The notes: generated from the sequence alone by a model not told the origin. Positions 1 to 9,424 are shown, numbered from the stretch's first letter. The stretch: 64,000 nt of DNA from Siphonobacter aquaeclarae (GCF_900103285.1 NZ_FNGS01000012.1:121315-185314), one strand, 5' to 3'. Translations and numbers: made by a program.

Positions 1-749
1 AGCGCCTGCCAGATGCGGGCAAGGCCGGCGTCGAGCTCTTCGACGACATCGCCGAGCGGCCCGCCTGCCGAGCGACCCTGATTGGCCTTCGTCGACGCCA
101 GCGGCAGGTGCGGCATGTTATGGGCCAGGTACAGGAAGAAGGGTTTATTCTTCGCCTGTTTCTTCACGAATTTGACCGCTTCCTGGGTGTAAAGCTCTGT
201 CAGTGAGGCCGACTCCGGTTTTTCGATTTCCGGTGTACGATTCCGGAAGATCTTCAGCGTGGTATCCGTCTGCACGTAAGGCGCTTTGTAGTCATGACTG
301 TAGAGCAGGCCGTAGTACGAATCAAAGCCCTGCGCAGTCGGGTGGTGATACGGCTTGGAGTCGCCCAGGTGCCATTTCCCGATCATCGCCGTGGTATAGC
401 CAACGGTTTTGAGCATTTCGGGAAGGGTTACTTCCTGGTCCGGCATGCCCAGCGGCGATCCGGGAGGAATCGGGTAGGGCAGGTTCATGCGGGACGGGTA
501 CCGGCCGGTCAGCAGCGAAGCCCGCGACGGCGTGCAGGAAGGCGTCGTGACGACATAGTTCGTCGCCCGCAGTCCTTTCGCCGCCATACCATCCAGAAAA
601 GGCGTTTTGATGGACGGATTACCGTAGCAACCGATGTCGGAATAGCCCATGTCGTCGGTCAGAACGAACACGATATTGGGTTTCTGCTGTGCATGCACCG
701 CCTGCGAACAAAGCAGCGCTGCCGCGAAAAGCAAGGGAGAGTACTTCAT
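1..749 (-). CDS. Sulfatase (arylsulfatase family S1), C-terminus outside the window
   Basis: About 249 codons are visible from the ATG at 749; the gene runs off the left edge. A signal peptide ([20 protein letters not shown]) is followed by the metal-site segment [14 protein letters not shown] and then [11 protein letters not shown], the Cys-type sulfatase signature whose Cys is converted to formylglycine. GKWHLG is also present. The protein is therefore probably exported and removes sulfate esters from a glycan. It lies 3 bp after the SusD gene on the same strand, so it is the third gene of the SusC-SusD-sulfatase unit and suggests a sulfated substrate. Formylglycine maturation needs an anaerobic or FGE-type enzyme that is not seen here. 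Family is secure, substrate unknown. Confidence 0.9.
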   Translation of the reverse strand, partial: MKYSPLLFAAALLCSQAVHAQQKPNIVFVLTDDMGYSDIGCYGNPSIKTPFLDGMAAKGLRATNYVVTTPSCTPSRASLLTGRYPSRMNLPYPIPPGSPLGMPDQEVTLPEMLKTVGYTTAMIGKWHLGDSKPYHHPTAQGFDSYYGLLYSHDYKAPYVQTDTTLKIFRNRTPEIEKPESASLTELYTQEAVKFVKKQAKNKPFFLYLAHNMPHLPLASTKANQGRSAGGPLGDVVEELDAGLARIWQA

Positions 750-752
750 GAT

Positions 753-2336
753 TTACCAGCCTGGATTTTGGGTAAGTGAGGGATTCAGGTCGCGTTCCTT
801 TTGCGGAATGGGCCAAAGATAATGGCGGGATTTGTCGAACTGGCGGTTAAATGCGACCACCTGTACCGTAACCGGCGACCCGCTGGCCGGTTGGTAAGTC
901 ATGCCGTAAACCGGTCCGGTCATGACGGTTTCAGCCGTCTTCCAGCGGCGGATGTCAAACAGACGCAGTCCTTCAAAGGCCAGTTCAACCGCCCGCTCGC
1001 GGCGGATGACCGTCCGCAGATCGGTTTGCGTAGCGCCGGAAGCTATGGCCGGTTGCTTCACATCCGACCGTCCGTTGCGGACGAGGTTCAGCGCCGTAAG
1101 TACCGTCGCATCGATCTGATTCAGTTCCGTTTTCGCTTCGGCATAGGTCAGCAATACCTCTGCATAGCGCAGCAGGATGATGTTGATGCCGTTGTTGGAC
1201 GGATTGGCATAATCCTCCGTATTGATGTACTTCTTGATGTTGAAGCCTGTCGTCGACGCGATATAGGTACTTCCGATGGCGTCAGCGGTACCGCTGTTCG
1301 GCGCCGGGAGGAATTTGGCGCCGCTCGGCAGTACATCGCCTGAAAGGTAGACGGAAAAGCGCAGGCGCGGATCCCGTCCCGCGGCCGGATTCAGGGCGTC
1401 GTAACCGCTGGCCGGGTCTGAAATCAGCTTGCCGGAAGCCATTTCATAGGTATCGACCAGGGCTTTGGTAGGAACATAGTAGCTCTGTGCGTTTTTCTGG
1501 CTATATGGCGCCAGGAGGTTGAATACCGCGTTGGAGTAGGTATCCTTGATAAACTGTTTGTCGAGAATGACCTCCCTGTTGTTTTCCGCGGCATAGCTAA
1601 AGAGCTTTTCGTAGCTGTCATTGAGCCCGTAGGTACCCGACTGAATTACCTGGTTGGCAGCGTCCGCGGCGAGCTGATACCGACCGGCATACAGATCGGC
1701 ACGGGCTTTGAGCGCCAGGGCAGCCCCTTTTGTGATGCGGCCCTTGTCGGCCGTGGCATACGTGGCGGGCAGGAGAGTAGCGGCTTCTGTGAGTTCCTTG
1801 TCTACAAAATCCCAGATTTCCGTAACGGTATTCCGCGTCAGTTTCCGGCCTTCTTCGATGGAAATGGACTTTGTCACGAGCGGTACGTCGCCAAAAAAAC
1901 CGGCCAGTTTGATGTACTGATACGCCCGGAGTACTTTCGCTTCTCCCTTGAACTGCCCGATGAGCGCGGTATTGGTCGAAGCTACTTTGTCTACGTTTTC
2001 CAGAAAGTAGTTCGTCGCCCGGATACCGCGGTACGCGTTGGTCCATTCGGTCAGTAGCTTGGAGCTGGTGGCGTCATAGGTCCCCAGCTCGACATAGGCC
2101 TGTACGTCGAAGTTCTGGTTGGTATGAGCGATGTCGGTGACGGCGTCCCAGGTAAAGATCGATGTCCCGTCGAGGTCGTTGTAGAGGGAGTTGACGGCGA
2201 GCCGCGCGTCGTTTTCATTTTTCCAGAAGACACTTTCGGAAAGACGGTCATTCGGAACCGTTTCCAGCAGGCCCCGGTCGCAGGCCGACAAGCCGGCCAT
2301 CAGACCCAGGGTGAGTATTGCGAGGCGTAACTTCAT
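753..2336 (-). CDS. RagB/SusD family outer-membrane lipoprotein
   Basis: A 527-aa protein with a lipoprotein signal (LGLMAGLSACD, lipidated Cys at residue 19). Then comes the SusD N-terminal pattern LLETVPNDRLSESVFWKNENDARLAVNSLY, and the C-terminal RERAVELAFEGLRLFDIRRWK block typical of RagB/SusD. SusD proteins sit on the cell surface as the lid of the SusC transporter and bind the glycan. The gene starts 5 bp after the SusC stop and is followed 3 bp later by the sulfatase, so the three are co-transcribed. Substrate cannot be read from sequence. Confidence 0.95.
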   Translation of the reverse strand: MKLRLAILTLGLMAGLSACDRGLLETVPNDRLSESVFWKNENDARLAVNSLYNDLDGTSIFTWDAVTDIAHTNQNFDVQAYVELGTYDATSSKLLTEWTNAYRGIRATNYFLENVDKVASTNTALIGQFKGEAKVLRAYQYIKLAGFFGDVPLVTKSISIEEGRKLTRNTVTEIWDFVDKELTEAATLLPATYATADKGRITKGAALALKARADLYAGRYQLAADAANQVIQSGTYGLNDSYEKLFSYAAENNREVILDKQFIKDTYSNAVFNLLAPYSQKNAQSYYVPTKALVDTYEMASGKLISDPASGYDALNPAAGRDPRLRFSVYLSGDVLPSGAKFLPAPNSGTADAIGSTYIASTTGFNIKKYINTEDYANPSNNGINIILLRYAEVLLTYAEAKTELNQIDATVLTALNLVRNGRSDVKQPAIASGATQTDLRTVIRRERAVELAFEGLRLFDIRRWKTAETVMTGPVYGMTYQPASGSPVTVQVVAFNRQFDKSRHYLWPIPQKERDLNPSLTQNPGW

Positions 2337-2341
2337 GACAA

Positions 2342-5300
2342 TCAGAAATTAAGGTTGAGTCCGACGGTGTAGAGAGCTGTCTGCGGGTAGTACACCGCGC
2401 GGCCGGATTCCACTTCCGGGTCGAGGTTCCACTCGTTGAGTTTTGAAATCGTAAACAGGTTCGTGGCAGACGTGTACACGCGCAGGCGGTTCAGGCGCAG
2501 CTTCTGCGTCACCTTCGCGGGCAGGTTATACGCCAGCTGCACGTTCTTCAGCCGGAAATAGGAACCGTCGATGACGAGGCGATCGGACGTTGCTACGTTC
2601 CGCAGGTCAAACTTGATCGGCCGCGGAAAACGGGCGTCGGTATGCGTCGGCGTCCAGTAGTTGTTCGTATAGATTTTGTGCGTGAAGCCTTCCTGGTTTC
2701 CCATTTCGGCAAGTGCGCCGGCGAGACGGACGTCTACGTCAGCCGTCCCCTGAAAAAGAAGATTCAGTTCGAAATTCTTGTACGAAAAGTCCGCGTTCAA
2801 CCCAAAGGAATACTTCGGAAAGGAGTTGCCAATATTGGTCATGTCGTTGGCGTCGATCTTGCCGTCGCCATTGAGATCCAGGTACTTAACATCTCCGGGC
2901 CTGGTATTGGCGGCGTAGGTAGCCTTGTACTCTGCGATTTCCTGATCGGTCTGGAAAAGCCCGGCTGTTTTGTATCCCCAGAGCGTATTGATCGGCAGGC
3001 CTTTGGCGATGATATACCGCGGATTGATATCGGTACCGGTGATGTAAGGGCCAGTACCTTTGAGGTCGACGACCTTGTTCTCATTGATACTCAGGTTCGC
3101 GCCGATGGAGTAGCGGAAGCCGGAGGGAGAAGTACCCGATCGGTAGCTGGCGCTGAATTCCCAGCCTTTATTTTCGACGGAGCCGGCATTTTGCGGAGGC
3201 GCCGTCAAACCGATCGTCGCAGGAATATCCAGGTTCAGCAGGATGTCGTCCGTGCGTTTTTTGTAGTAGTCGATCGTGACGTTCAACCGGCGTTGCAGAA
3301 ACGCGGCGTCCAGACCGAGGTCGAGCTGTGTCGTCGATTCCCAGCCCAGCGCGGCGTTCGCGAGGGTGGTCTGCCGGTATCCCTGCACTGCCGCGCCGCC
3401 GAACGTATAGCCTGATGCGGCAAGGGCAGCGTAGTAGCTGTAGAGGTCAACCGACTGGTTCCCTGTTTTTCCCCAGGAGCCGCGGAGCTTCAGGTCACCG
3501 ACGACCGGCGCAATGGATTGCCAGAAACGTTCCTTTGATACGCGCCAACCGGCTGAGAACGAGGGAAAGAAGCTGTACTGCTTGTTTCCGGTGAATTTGG
3601 ACGAACCGTCGTACCGCCCGTTTACCTCCAGCAGGTACTTCCCGTCGTAATCGTAGTTGATCCGTCCGAAATAGGAGCGGAGACCGTATACGGCATCGTT
3701 TCCGGAGTTACTCTTGGTGCCGTCGTTAGCGCCCTGACCGATAGACGTGATGTCATTGTTGTAAAACCGCTCGCGGTATGCTGTCAGGAACGTCTGGGTA
3801 TTGCCGATCTGGGAGTATCCCGCCAGCGCTTTCAGGGTATGCAGACCGAAGCTCTTTTCATACGTCAGCAAGCTGTTCAGGGTATATTCCCGGAGTGAAT
3901 TCCGTACTTCCGTGAGGCTGTTGTTCGCAACGGTTTTGACGATACCGGTATTCTTGTCGGTATTCGTGTAGGCGTTGGTGAAGTTCTTTTCGGCGACAAA
4001 CTGACCGCGACCGGCGATCTGCGTCGAGAACGTCAGCCCCGGAAAAATGTCCCACTCGCCTTTGACATACCCCGCCAGGTAGTCGGTATACCGCTTCGAA
4101 TCCCCGCCGATTTCGGCATACATAAGCGGGTTATTTCCTTGTGTGCTAAGACCATAGGTGCCGTCTGCATACTTCGGGACGGCCCAGAGGGATCCGTGAA
4201 ACATGATGTTGATCGGATCGACGGTCGGTTGCAGGGAATAGTTATACCGGTAGTTCACGTCTCCTGTAAACCGAAGATTCTTAGCCGCGGTATAATCGGA
4301 GTTCAACCGGATTTCTCCGATTTTGCTATTATAGTGTGTGATCACTCCGTCCTGATCCTGATACCGGATGCTCAGACGGGTACGAAGGGCTTCGCTGCCG
4401 CCGGCTACCGACAGGGTATGGTTTTGCTGGGGAGCTGCCCGGAGCATGGTTTGGTACCAAACGTTCGGCAGGGGGTACTTTTCCCGGTCGGTTGCACTTA
4501 CCCAGGTTTTGATGGACTCTTCGGTAAACCGGGCCGGCAATGCCGCGCCGGCATTGGTGTAGGCGGCTACCTGAAGGCGCATATAGTCTTCCAGCCCCAT
4601 GTTTTTCGGGGTATTAATGGAATTCTGAATGGCGTAGTAACCGTGGTAGTCAACCGATACCTTGCTGCCTTTCGCCCGCTTGGTGGTGATAAGGACAACA
4701 CCGTTCGTCGCGCGGGAGCCGTAGATGGCCGTCGAGGAAGCATCTTTCAGAATAGAAACCGATTCAATATCATCCGGGTTGATATCCTGAAGGCGCTGCT
4801 CAATTCCGTCGACAATCACCAGGGCATCGTTCTTACCGAGGTCATACCCGCTCGTGCTGCTGCTGTTGATATTGAATGTGGTGATCCCCCGCACACGGAT
4901 GGAGGCGTTTGAGCGACCGGGCGAGCCGCCGCGGTCAAGTACCGTCACGCCCGGTAACTGCCCCTGTAGTGACTGCTGTACGTTCGAAACCGGTCGGCGG
5001 GTCAGCTCTTCGCCGCCGATCTGGGAGACGGAGTTGGTCATCGAGCCGCGTTTCTGGGTACCATAGCCGACTACGACTACCTCGTTGAGTGAGTTTTGCG
5101 TCGCCTTCAGGGATACGGAAAGCGTCGTGCGGTTGCCAACGGGTATTTCCTGCGATTCATACCCGACAAAGCTGAAAATCAGCGTTCCTCCGGCTTCCGG
5201 AATACCCAGTTGAAAATCGCCGGAAGCGTTGGTAGTCGTGCCTTTGACAGTACCTTTCAGGACGATGCTCACGCCGACAAGCGGCTCCCCGGTTTCCGTC

Positions 5301-5722
5301 GTGACCTTGCCGGAAACGGGCCGGTCGCTCGCCTCAAACCCTGGTGAGCGGGTTGGAATGGCGGCCGGAGCGGCGGGTCCCAGCGGCGTCAGCATGATTT
5401 GCCGGCCGTTGACCTGGTAGCGGATGCGGATGGGCGTAAACAGGCGGTTCAGTACCTCGGAGAGGCGCTCATTGCGCGAGGCCAGTGAAATACGCTGATC
5501 GGCCTCTACGGCTTTGGGAAGGTAGGAAAAGCGGACATTGGCGGCCCGCTCGATTTCCTGAAGGGCTTCTTTCAGCGGCTGATTGGCGATGCGGATGGTC
5601 ACCTGCTGGTCGAGGATGTCCTGCGCGTCCACCGGACCGGCCAGCGCGAAGCCCTGGCAGATGAAACCGACCAGCACGGGCGTCAGAAATTTCCTCAGGG
5701 CGGGAAGTAATTTGTTCCTCAT
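2342..5722 (-). CDS. SusC/RagA TonB-linked transporter with N-terminal STN domain
   Basis: I use the ATG at 5722 (MRNKLLPALRKFLTPVLVGF, a signal peptide), giving 1126 aa; the open frame continues to 5884 but that part overlaps the FecR gene. After the signal peptide, residues about 35-105 (VTIRIANQPLKEALQEIERAANVRFSY and following) form an STN/secretin-TonB short domain. Then come a CarboxypepD_reg-like repeat (VSGKVTTETGEPLVGVSIVLKG), the plug with NEVVVVGYGTQ, and the beta-barrel ending in NLNF. The STN domain is the part that signals to a FecR protein, and FecR plus an ECF sigma factor lie directly upstream on the same strand, so substrate binding probably induces this operon by cell-surface signalling. 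Confidence 0.95.
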   Translation of the reverse strand: MRNKLLPALRKFLTPVLVGFICQGFALAGPVDAQDILDQQVTIRIANQPLKEALQEIERAANVRFSYLPKAVEADQRISLASRNERLSEVLNRLFTPIRIRYQVNGRQIMLTPLGPAAPAAIPTRSPGFEASDRPVSGKVTTETGEPLVGVSIVLKGTVKGTTTNASGDFQLGIPEAGGTLIFSFVGYESQEIPVGNRTTLSVSLKATQNSLNEVVVVGYGTQKRGSMTNSVSQIGGEELTRRPVSNVQQSLQGQLPGVTVLDRGGSPGRSNASIRVRGITTFNINSSSTSGYDLGKNDALVIVDGIEQRLQDINPDDIESVSILKDASSTAIYGSRATNGVVLITTKRAKGSKVSVDYHGYYAIQNSINTPKNMGLEDYMRLQVAAYTNAGAALPARFTEESIKTWVSATDREKYPLPNVWYQTMLRAAPQQNHTLSVAGGSEALRTRLSIRYQDQDGVITHYNSKIGEIRLNSDYTAAKNLRFTGDVNYRYNYSLQPTVDPINIMFHGSLWAVPKYADGTYGLSTQGNNPLMYAEIGGDSKRYTDYLAGYVKGEWDIFPGLTFSTQIAGRGQFVAEKNFTNAYTNTDKNTGIVKTVANNSLTEVRNSLREYTLNSLLTYEKSFGLHTLKALAGYSQIGNTQTFLTAYRERFYNNDITSIGQGANDGTKSNSGNDAVYGLRSYFGRINYDYDGKYLLEVNGRYDGSSKFTGNKQYSFFPSFSAGWRVSKERFWQSIAPVVGDLKLRGSWGKTGNQSVDLYSYYAALAASGYTFGGAAVQGYRQTTLANAALGWESTTQLDLGLDAAFLQRRLNVTIDYYKKRTDDILLNLDIPATIGLTAPPQNAGSVENKGWEFSASYRSGTSPSGFRYSIGANLSINENKVVDLKGTGPYITGTDINPRYIIAKGLPINTLWGYKTAGLFQTDQEIAEYKATYAANTRPGDVKYLDLNGDGKIDANDMTNIGNSFPKYSFGLNADFSYKNFELNLLFQGTADVDVRLAGALAEMGNQEGFTHKIYTNNYWTPTHTDARFPRPIKFDLRNVATSDRLVIDGSYFRLKNVQLAYNLPAKVTQKLRLNRLRVYTSATNLFTISKLNEWNLDPEVESGRAVYYPQTALYTVGLNLNF

Positions 5723-5843
5723 AGAAAGCTTGGTTTTAGGTAAAAGAATCCCTTGTCCTTCGGCGACGAAGGCGGCAACTGAGACACTAAATCGGGGGAA
5801 ATCAGTCAGGAGTTTGGTCCATGCAAAAACAAACAGGTAAAAA

Positions 5844-6881
5844 TTAATCGCAACCGCGGCCGGTAATGACGATTTCGCCGTCAACCGACTGGTAGCTGGC
5901 GCCGCTGACTGTACAGATGACGTTCAGCTTTTCGAACAGCATGCCTTCGTCGAGCGTCGTTGTCATACGACACTTTCCGAAAACCTCCTCGTCAAACACG
6001 ATGCGGATACCATAGGCTTTCTCCAGCGCGCGGAAAATGTCGGGCATCGGCGTGTCTTCAAACGCAAAGCGATCTTTGACAGCTTCCGGCAGCAGCTTCG
6101 GATTGTCTACGAGTCCGCGGCCCAGCTGAGATTCTTTCCGGAGAAAGTATGCCTGCTGGTTGGGGGTCAGGAGGAGCCCGGCGTTTTCGGTGGTACGGCT
6201 CGGGTATACGGCTACTTTGCCGGTTCGTACCTGCACGGTTACTCGGGCATCCTTATCGTAGGCTGTTACCCGGAAGCTGGTTCCGAGTACTTTGGTAATC
6301 AGGCCGTTGGTGTGAACGAGGAAGGGGCGTTTCGGATCTCGTGCTACCTCGAAAAAGGCCTCTCCGGACAGGTAGACATTGCGGCGCTCGCGAAACGCCG
6401 TGTCTATCCGGACGGTACTTTGCGGGGCAAGGCGGATCGTACTGCCGTCGCCGAGCGAAACGATGCGTTCTGCCGAGCCGTCGTTCCGGACTTCCACCAG
6501 GGAAATACCGGCGGGTTCGGAAGCCACCCGCATGGCTGGTGTGCGGGAAACCAGCCACGTCGTCAGACTTCCAGCCACCAGCAACAGGCAGGCGGCCGCC
6601 CACCAGGCGGTAGGGAGCCGCCGCACGGGACGTGCTTCCTGCGTTTGCTCCTGAAGCCGGGTCCAGACGTCTTCGACGTCCGTTTTCCCAACGCCGGGGA
6701 GGAATGCCGCCAGTTCGCCGATCCGTTCGCGTGCCTGACTCATAGCCGGTACGAGGTGAGGATGCTCCGCAGCGATAAACTGCCAGAAACGGTCGCTGTC
6801 CTCATCGGGGGTACGAACCCAGCGGATGAAAGCATCGTCGTTCAGGAAGTCGTCAGGGGTATAATCGGCGTACGGCACCAT
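5844..6881 (-). CDS. FecR family anti-sigma factor
   Basis: 345 aa. The N-terminus (YTPDDFLNDDAFIRWV...FWQFIAAEHP) is the usual Bacteroidota FecR cytoplasmic domain. One membrane segment follows (about residues 91-109, AWWAAACLLLVAGSLTTWL). The periplasmic FecR domain contains SLGDGSTIRLAPQSTVRID, LSGEAFFEVARDPKRPFLVHT and VLGTSFRVTAY, and the C-terminal DUF4974-like STN-facing domain holds FAFEDTPMPDIFRALEKAYGI. It should hold the ECF sigma factor at 7171-7740 and receive the signal from the STN-bearing SusC 121 bp downstream. Confidence 0.94.
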   Translation of the reverse strand: MVPYADYTPDDFLNDDAFIRWVRTPDEDSDRFWQFIAAEHPHLVPAMSQARERIGELAAFLPGVGKTDVEDVWTRLQEQTQEARPVRRLPTAWWAAACLLLVAGSLTTWLVSRTPAMRVASEPAGISLVEVRNDGSAERIVSLGDGSTIRLAPQSTVRIDTAFRERRNVYLSGEAFFEVARDPKRPFLVHTNGLITKVLGTSFRVTAYDKDARVTVQVRTGKVAVYPSRTTENAGLLLTPNQQAYFLRKESQLGRGLVDNPKLLPEAVKDRFAFEDTPMPDIFRALEKAYGIRIVFDEEVFGKCRMTTTLDEGMLFEKLNVICTVSGASYQSVDGEIVITGRGCD

Positions 6882-6986
6882 CGGTTGCGGTAATTTCAGG
6901 ACGTAGATACGTGACCTCCGGTTGCGTACTCATCCGAAAAGAAAAAAAATAATAAACATCCCGGAGAGCGATGCGGAGTACCTGCT

Positions 6987-7016
6987 CTTCGGGATGTTCC
7001 GCAGGACATCCCGAAG
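6987..7016 (+). repeat. 30-bp palindromic repeat, copy 1
   Basis: CTTCGGGATGTTC, centre CGCA, then GGACATCCCGAAG: 13-bp arms with one G-T wobble. The sequence at 7111-7140 is its exact reverse complement. A relative is at 9425-9470. It resembles dispersed intergenic palindromes of other Bacteroidota genomes, from memory. Confidence 0.8.
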
Positions 7017-7110
7017 CCAGATAAATCAGATTTGTATCTGACAAATACTTTCCCTGCTTGCGAAGTGCTTCGATGGAGGTCAAAAAAGATAAACATCTTT
7101 CTTATCTGTA

Positions 7111-7140
7111 CTTCGGGATGTCCTGCGGAACATCCCGAAG
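7111..7140 (-). repeat. 30-bp palindromic repeat, copy 2, inverted relative to copy 1
   Basis: An exact 30/30 reverse complement of 6987-7016, 94 bp away. The two copies can pair with each other or fold singly. In the minus-strand transcript running from sigma factor to FecR they would form two adjacent hairpins or one long stem. Confidence 0.8.
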
Positions 7141-7170
7141 AGCGGAGTACCTATCCGAAAAGAGAAAAAA

Positions 7171-7740
7171 TTAATAGACAGGAAGGCCCAGCAGCAGCGT
7201 CACAGAAACAGCCGGCATTTGCGCTCTGAGGTGAAGAATAGCCCGGAAGAGCAGATTCCGGATCGACTGCTCATTGATTTTCATGATCTGCGCGATTTCC
7301 TCCGTCGAAAAGCCGTGGTAGTACCGGAGCTGGATGGCCTCCTGCTGCCGTGCCGGAAGACGGGAGAGGGCCGCGTGCAACTTTCCCGTCAGCGCCGACT
7401 GGTGTTCCGATTCCATCCAGGCCGGATTGTCCCAGGGGCTGGCACTGTCTGCCGTTGGCTGAAAATCAAGTGATTGCAGATTTTTGTTCGACTCGATCGA
7501 GCGGAGAATCCGGTTGCGCAGCGACTTATAGAGGTAGAATCGCGGCTCCCGGACGTGCGTCAGCCCTTCCCGGTTTTTCCAGAGATAGAAGAAGAGATCC
7601 TGTAAATGATCCTGTACCTGCTGGCGGTCCGGCAGAATACGGTACCCGTACTGCAGCAGGTCATGCGCATAGAAACGGTACAGCTCTGCAAAAGCTCCCT
7701 TGTTCAGGTAATCATCCCAGATACGTTGTTCATCTGCCAT
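7171..7740 (-). CDS. ECF RNA polymerase sigma factor (Bacteroidota FecI-like)
   Basis: 189 aa from the ATG at 7740 (MADEQRIWDDYL); the open frame continues upstream, but that extension looks unlike a sigma factor and is rejected. Sigma region 2 spans YRFYAHDLLQYGYRI...VQDHLQDLFFYLWKNRE, and region 4 is LSRLPARQQEAIQLRYYHGFSTEEIAQIMKINEQSIRNLLFRA. It directs transcription of the downstream FecR-SusC-SusD-sulfatase genes in the usual sigma/anti-sigma arrangement. The stop codon lies inside one of the direct repeats of the following gap. Confidence 0.93.
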   Translation of the reverse strand: MADEQRIWDDYLNKGAFAELYRFYAHDLLQYGYRILPDRQQVQDHLQDLFFYLWKNREGLTHVREPRFYLYKSLRNRILRSIESNKNLQSLDFQPTADSASPWDNPAWMESEHQSALTGKLHAALSRLPARQQEAIQLRYYHGFSTEEIAQIMKINEQSIRNLLFRAILHLRAQMPAVSVTLLLGLPVY

Positions 7741-8172
7741 ACCGCGAGCGTCAGGACGGAGACCAGGCCAAAGCCGACTAATACAATTAGATTTTTTCGG
7801 GAAAAAACAGGCTGTTTCCGGACAAAATAAAGCCCAAATACCTGTCTTCCTACTCATGCGTTCCCGGTATTTTTTATTCCGGAGGCATTTCAGTTTCCGT
7901 ACTGATAAAGAATCAATAGAAACAAATTCTATAGATTTTATAGAATAGTGGCAAAGAAAACAGTTCAAGCCCGATTTATGGCGCAGTCTGGCTGAAATTC
8001 TTTTGTGCTTTGGCTGAAAAGGAGAAACCGTCTCCGGATTTGCGATGCTATGCCCAACTCATACCGTCATTCTCCCGGTTCATGCAATCTGCCTCCCGTC
8101 TGACCGGGGGAAAGTGGCGCACGCGCGGTGCCGAGCAGTAGTTTCGGGCAACCTTCAACGATACCGAGTGCC
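7741..8172. other. 432-bp divergent intergenic region with an AT-rich inverted repeat
   Basis: This separates the minus-strand sigma gene from the plus-strand lipoprotein gene. No coding sequence with family features is seen. The only clear structure is a perfect inverted repeat at 7927-7947, ATTCTATA, 5 bp, TATAGAAT, inside an AT-rich stretch about 190 bp upstream of the sigma start. No full TTG / TAnnTTTG promoter pair was found. Confidence 0.5.
7927..7947. promoter_or_regulatory. Perfect 8-bp inverted repeat, possible operator
   Basis: ATTCTATA and TATAGAAT are separated by GATTT. The site is in the divergent region between the ECF sigma gene and the lipoprotein gene. It could be a repressor or activator site; no protein can be assigned. 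Confidence 0.3.
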
Positions 8173-9366
8173 ATGAAACACTACCTGACGGCCGCTTTCC
8201 TGTTCTTTCTTTCCGCCTGTAAAACGCAGGATCCGGGTCCTTCCACCGGCGGCGGGCCTACCGACGTCGGAAATCCGCAGGGCGAGGTAGTCAGTCAGGT
8301 GGTGGGCGCCTCCGGTGGAACCCTCGAGTCATCCGACGGTTCGGTACGACTTGAGATTCCCGCCGGAGCGCTTTCTTCCGATACCCGCATTTCCATACAA
8401 CCCATTTCCAATGAGGCACCCAACGGCGTCGGACTGGCCTATCGCTTCCTGCCTGACGGTACCCAGTTTCATAAACCAGCCAGGCTGACGATGAGCTTCC
8501 GGGGAGCTTCCTCTGCCGCATACGACCCCATCCGGATTGCCTTTCAGGACAAGGATGCCTTCTGGTATCCGGCTGAGGAAGTCAGCGCCAACGGCGACAC
8601 CCGGGAAGTGACCGTCTCAATGCCCCATTTCAGCGACTGGAGCGTAGTCGAAATGCAGCAGCTCGAAAACATTCACCTTCAGGGCGACAAGGGGTTTCTG
8701 GATCTGGGAGAATCTGCTGAGTTTCAGGTGCTTGAACTGGAGCCGCTCACTCCCGGCAAACCCCTGAAGCGACGGCCTGCTACCGTGCGTATGTGGGAAG
8801 TAACCGGTTCGGGCAACGGGACCATCCAAGCCAACGGAAACAGCGCCGTGTACACCGCCCCGACGACACTCCCGCAGCAGAATCCGGTTGTCATCACGGT
8901 GGAAGTAAAGCTGGGCAGCAGCGTGGCGCACCTGGTGCTGTCCAAAGAGATTTTTGTTGGCGCAAGCAGCGGCACTTTTTTCATCGACGGGCAGCGCTAT
9001 ACCTGCACGAAGGTGAATCTGGTGGAGGATGACAACTGGCTGTCGATCGACGGTGGTTTTCCCGGCGGCGGTATCGTCCTCGAAATTCAGGATAAACGCA
9101 CCGGAACCTTTGCTTTCGGACAGAACTGGGTACCCGGAAGCGGCGCGGGTGGCGTCAACCTCAGCCTGCCCGACGGCCGTCATTTCGAACACTACAAATA
9201 CTGTGGCGACGACCTCCTGATGACAAAGGGAAAAATCACCATCGAACGCTATAAGCCCGGAAACTATGCCATCGGTTCTTTTTCCGGTAACGTCATTCAC
9301 CTGCATCAGGACAATTGCAGTATCGGTCCGCTAATTTCCGGAACCTTCTTCGCTAAAGTACCCTGA
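8173..9366 (+). CDS. ZU5-like domain lipoprotein, surface-exposed candidate
   Basis: 397 aa from the ATG at 8173, chosen because it starts a lipoprotein signal (MKHYLTAAFLFFLSACKTQD, Cys at residue 16). Residues about 47-155 (GASGGTLESSDGSVRLEIPAGALSSDTRISIQPI, then PDGTQFHKPARLTMSF) match the ZU5-type pattern found in bacterial surface lipoproteins. The remaining 240 residues hold an Ig-like stretch (GNGTIQANGNSAVYTAPTTLP) and a C-terminal region I do not recognise. It stands alone, with a palindrome and a convergent gene downstream. Role unknown; binding or structural is more likely than enzymatic. Confidence 0.8.
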   Translation: MKHYLTAAFLFFLSACKTQDPGPSTGGGPTDVGNPQGEVVSQVVGASGGTLESSDGSVRLEIPAGALSSDTRISIQPISNEAPNGVGLAYRFLPDGTQFHKPARLTMSFRGASSAAYDPIRIAFQDKDAFWYPAEEVSANGDTREVTVSMPHFSDWSVVEMQQLENIHLQGDKGFLDLGESAEFQVLELEPLTPGKPLKRRPATVRMWEVTGSGNGTIQANGNSAVYTAPTTLPQQNPVVITVEVKLGSSVAHLVLSKEIFVGASSGTFFIDGQRYTCTKVNLVEDDNWLSIDGGFPGGGIVLEIQDKRTGTFAFGQNWVPGSGAGGVNLSLPDGRHFEHYKYCGDDLLMTKGKITIERYKPGNYAIGSFSGNVIHLHQDNCSIGPLISGTFFAKVP

Positions 9367-9424
9367 TTTTCGTCCGGGGCTGTTCTGCTGAAAAGTAGGA
9401 CGGAATATTGAGGCAGAGTGAGAA

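Larger units (their letters stand above)
6882..7170. other. 289-bp gap holding an inverted pair of palindromes inside imperfect direct repeats
   Basis: No gene is seen. The gap between the sigma stop and the FecR start holds two copies of a 30-bp palindrome in opposite orientation (6987-7016 and 7111-7140). Outside them lie two imperfect direct repeats of about 30 bp, 6926-6954 and 7147-7176, both reading GTACnnATCCGAAAAGA followed by an A-run and TAATA. The 11-mer GCGGAGTACCT also occurs twice (6973-6983 and 7142-7152). The short reading frames here only translate the palindromes and look spurious. Confidence 0.7.

Noticed and set aside
5723..5884. 54-codon N-terminal extension of the first SusC
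   Set aside because: It overlaps the FecR gene and lies before a good signal peptide starting at 5722.
6853..7083. Short frames in the sigma-FecR gap with CPAEHPEE-type translations
   Set aside because: They merely translate the palindromic repeats; the same peptides appear wherever the repeat occurs.
7741..7968. 76-codon N-terminal extension of the ECF sigma factor
   Set aside because: It has an odd Cys/Lys-rich composition unlike sigma factors; the family starts near the ATG at 7740.
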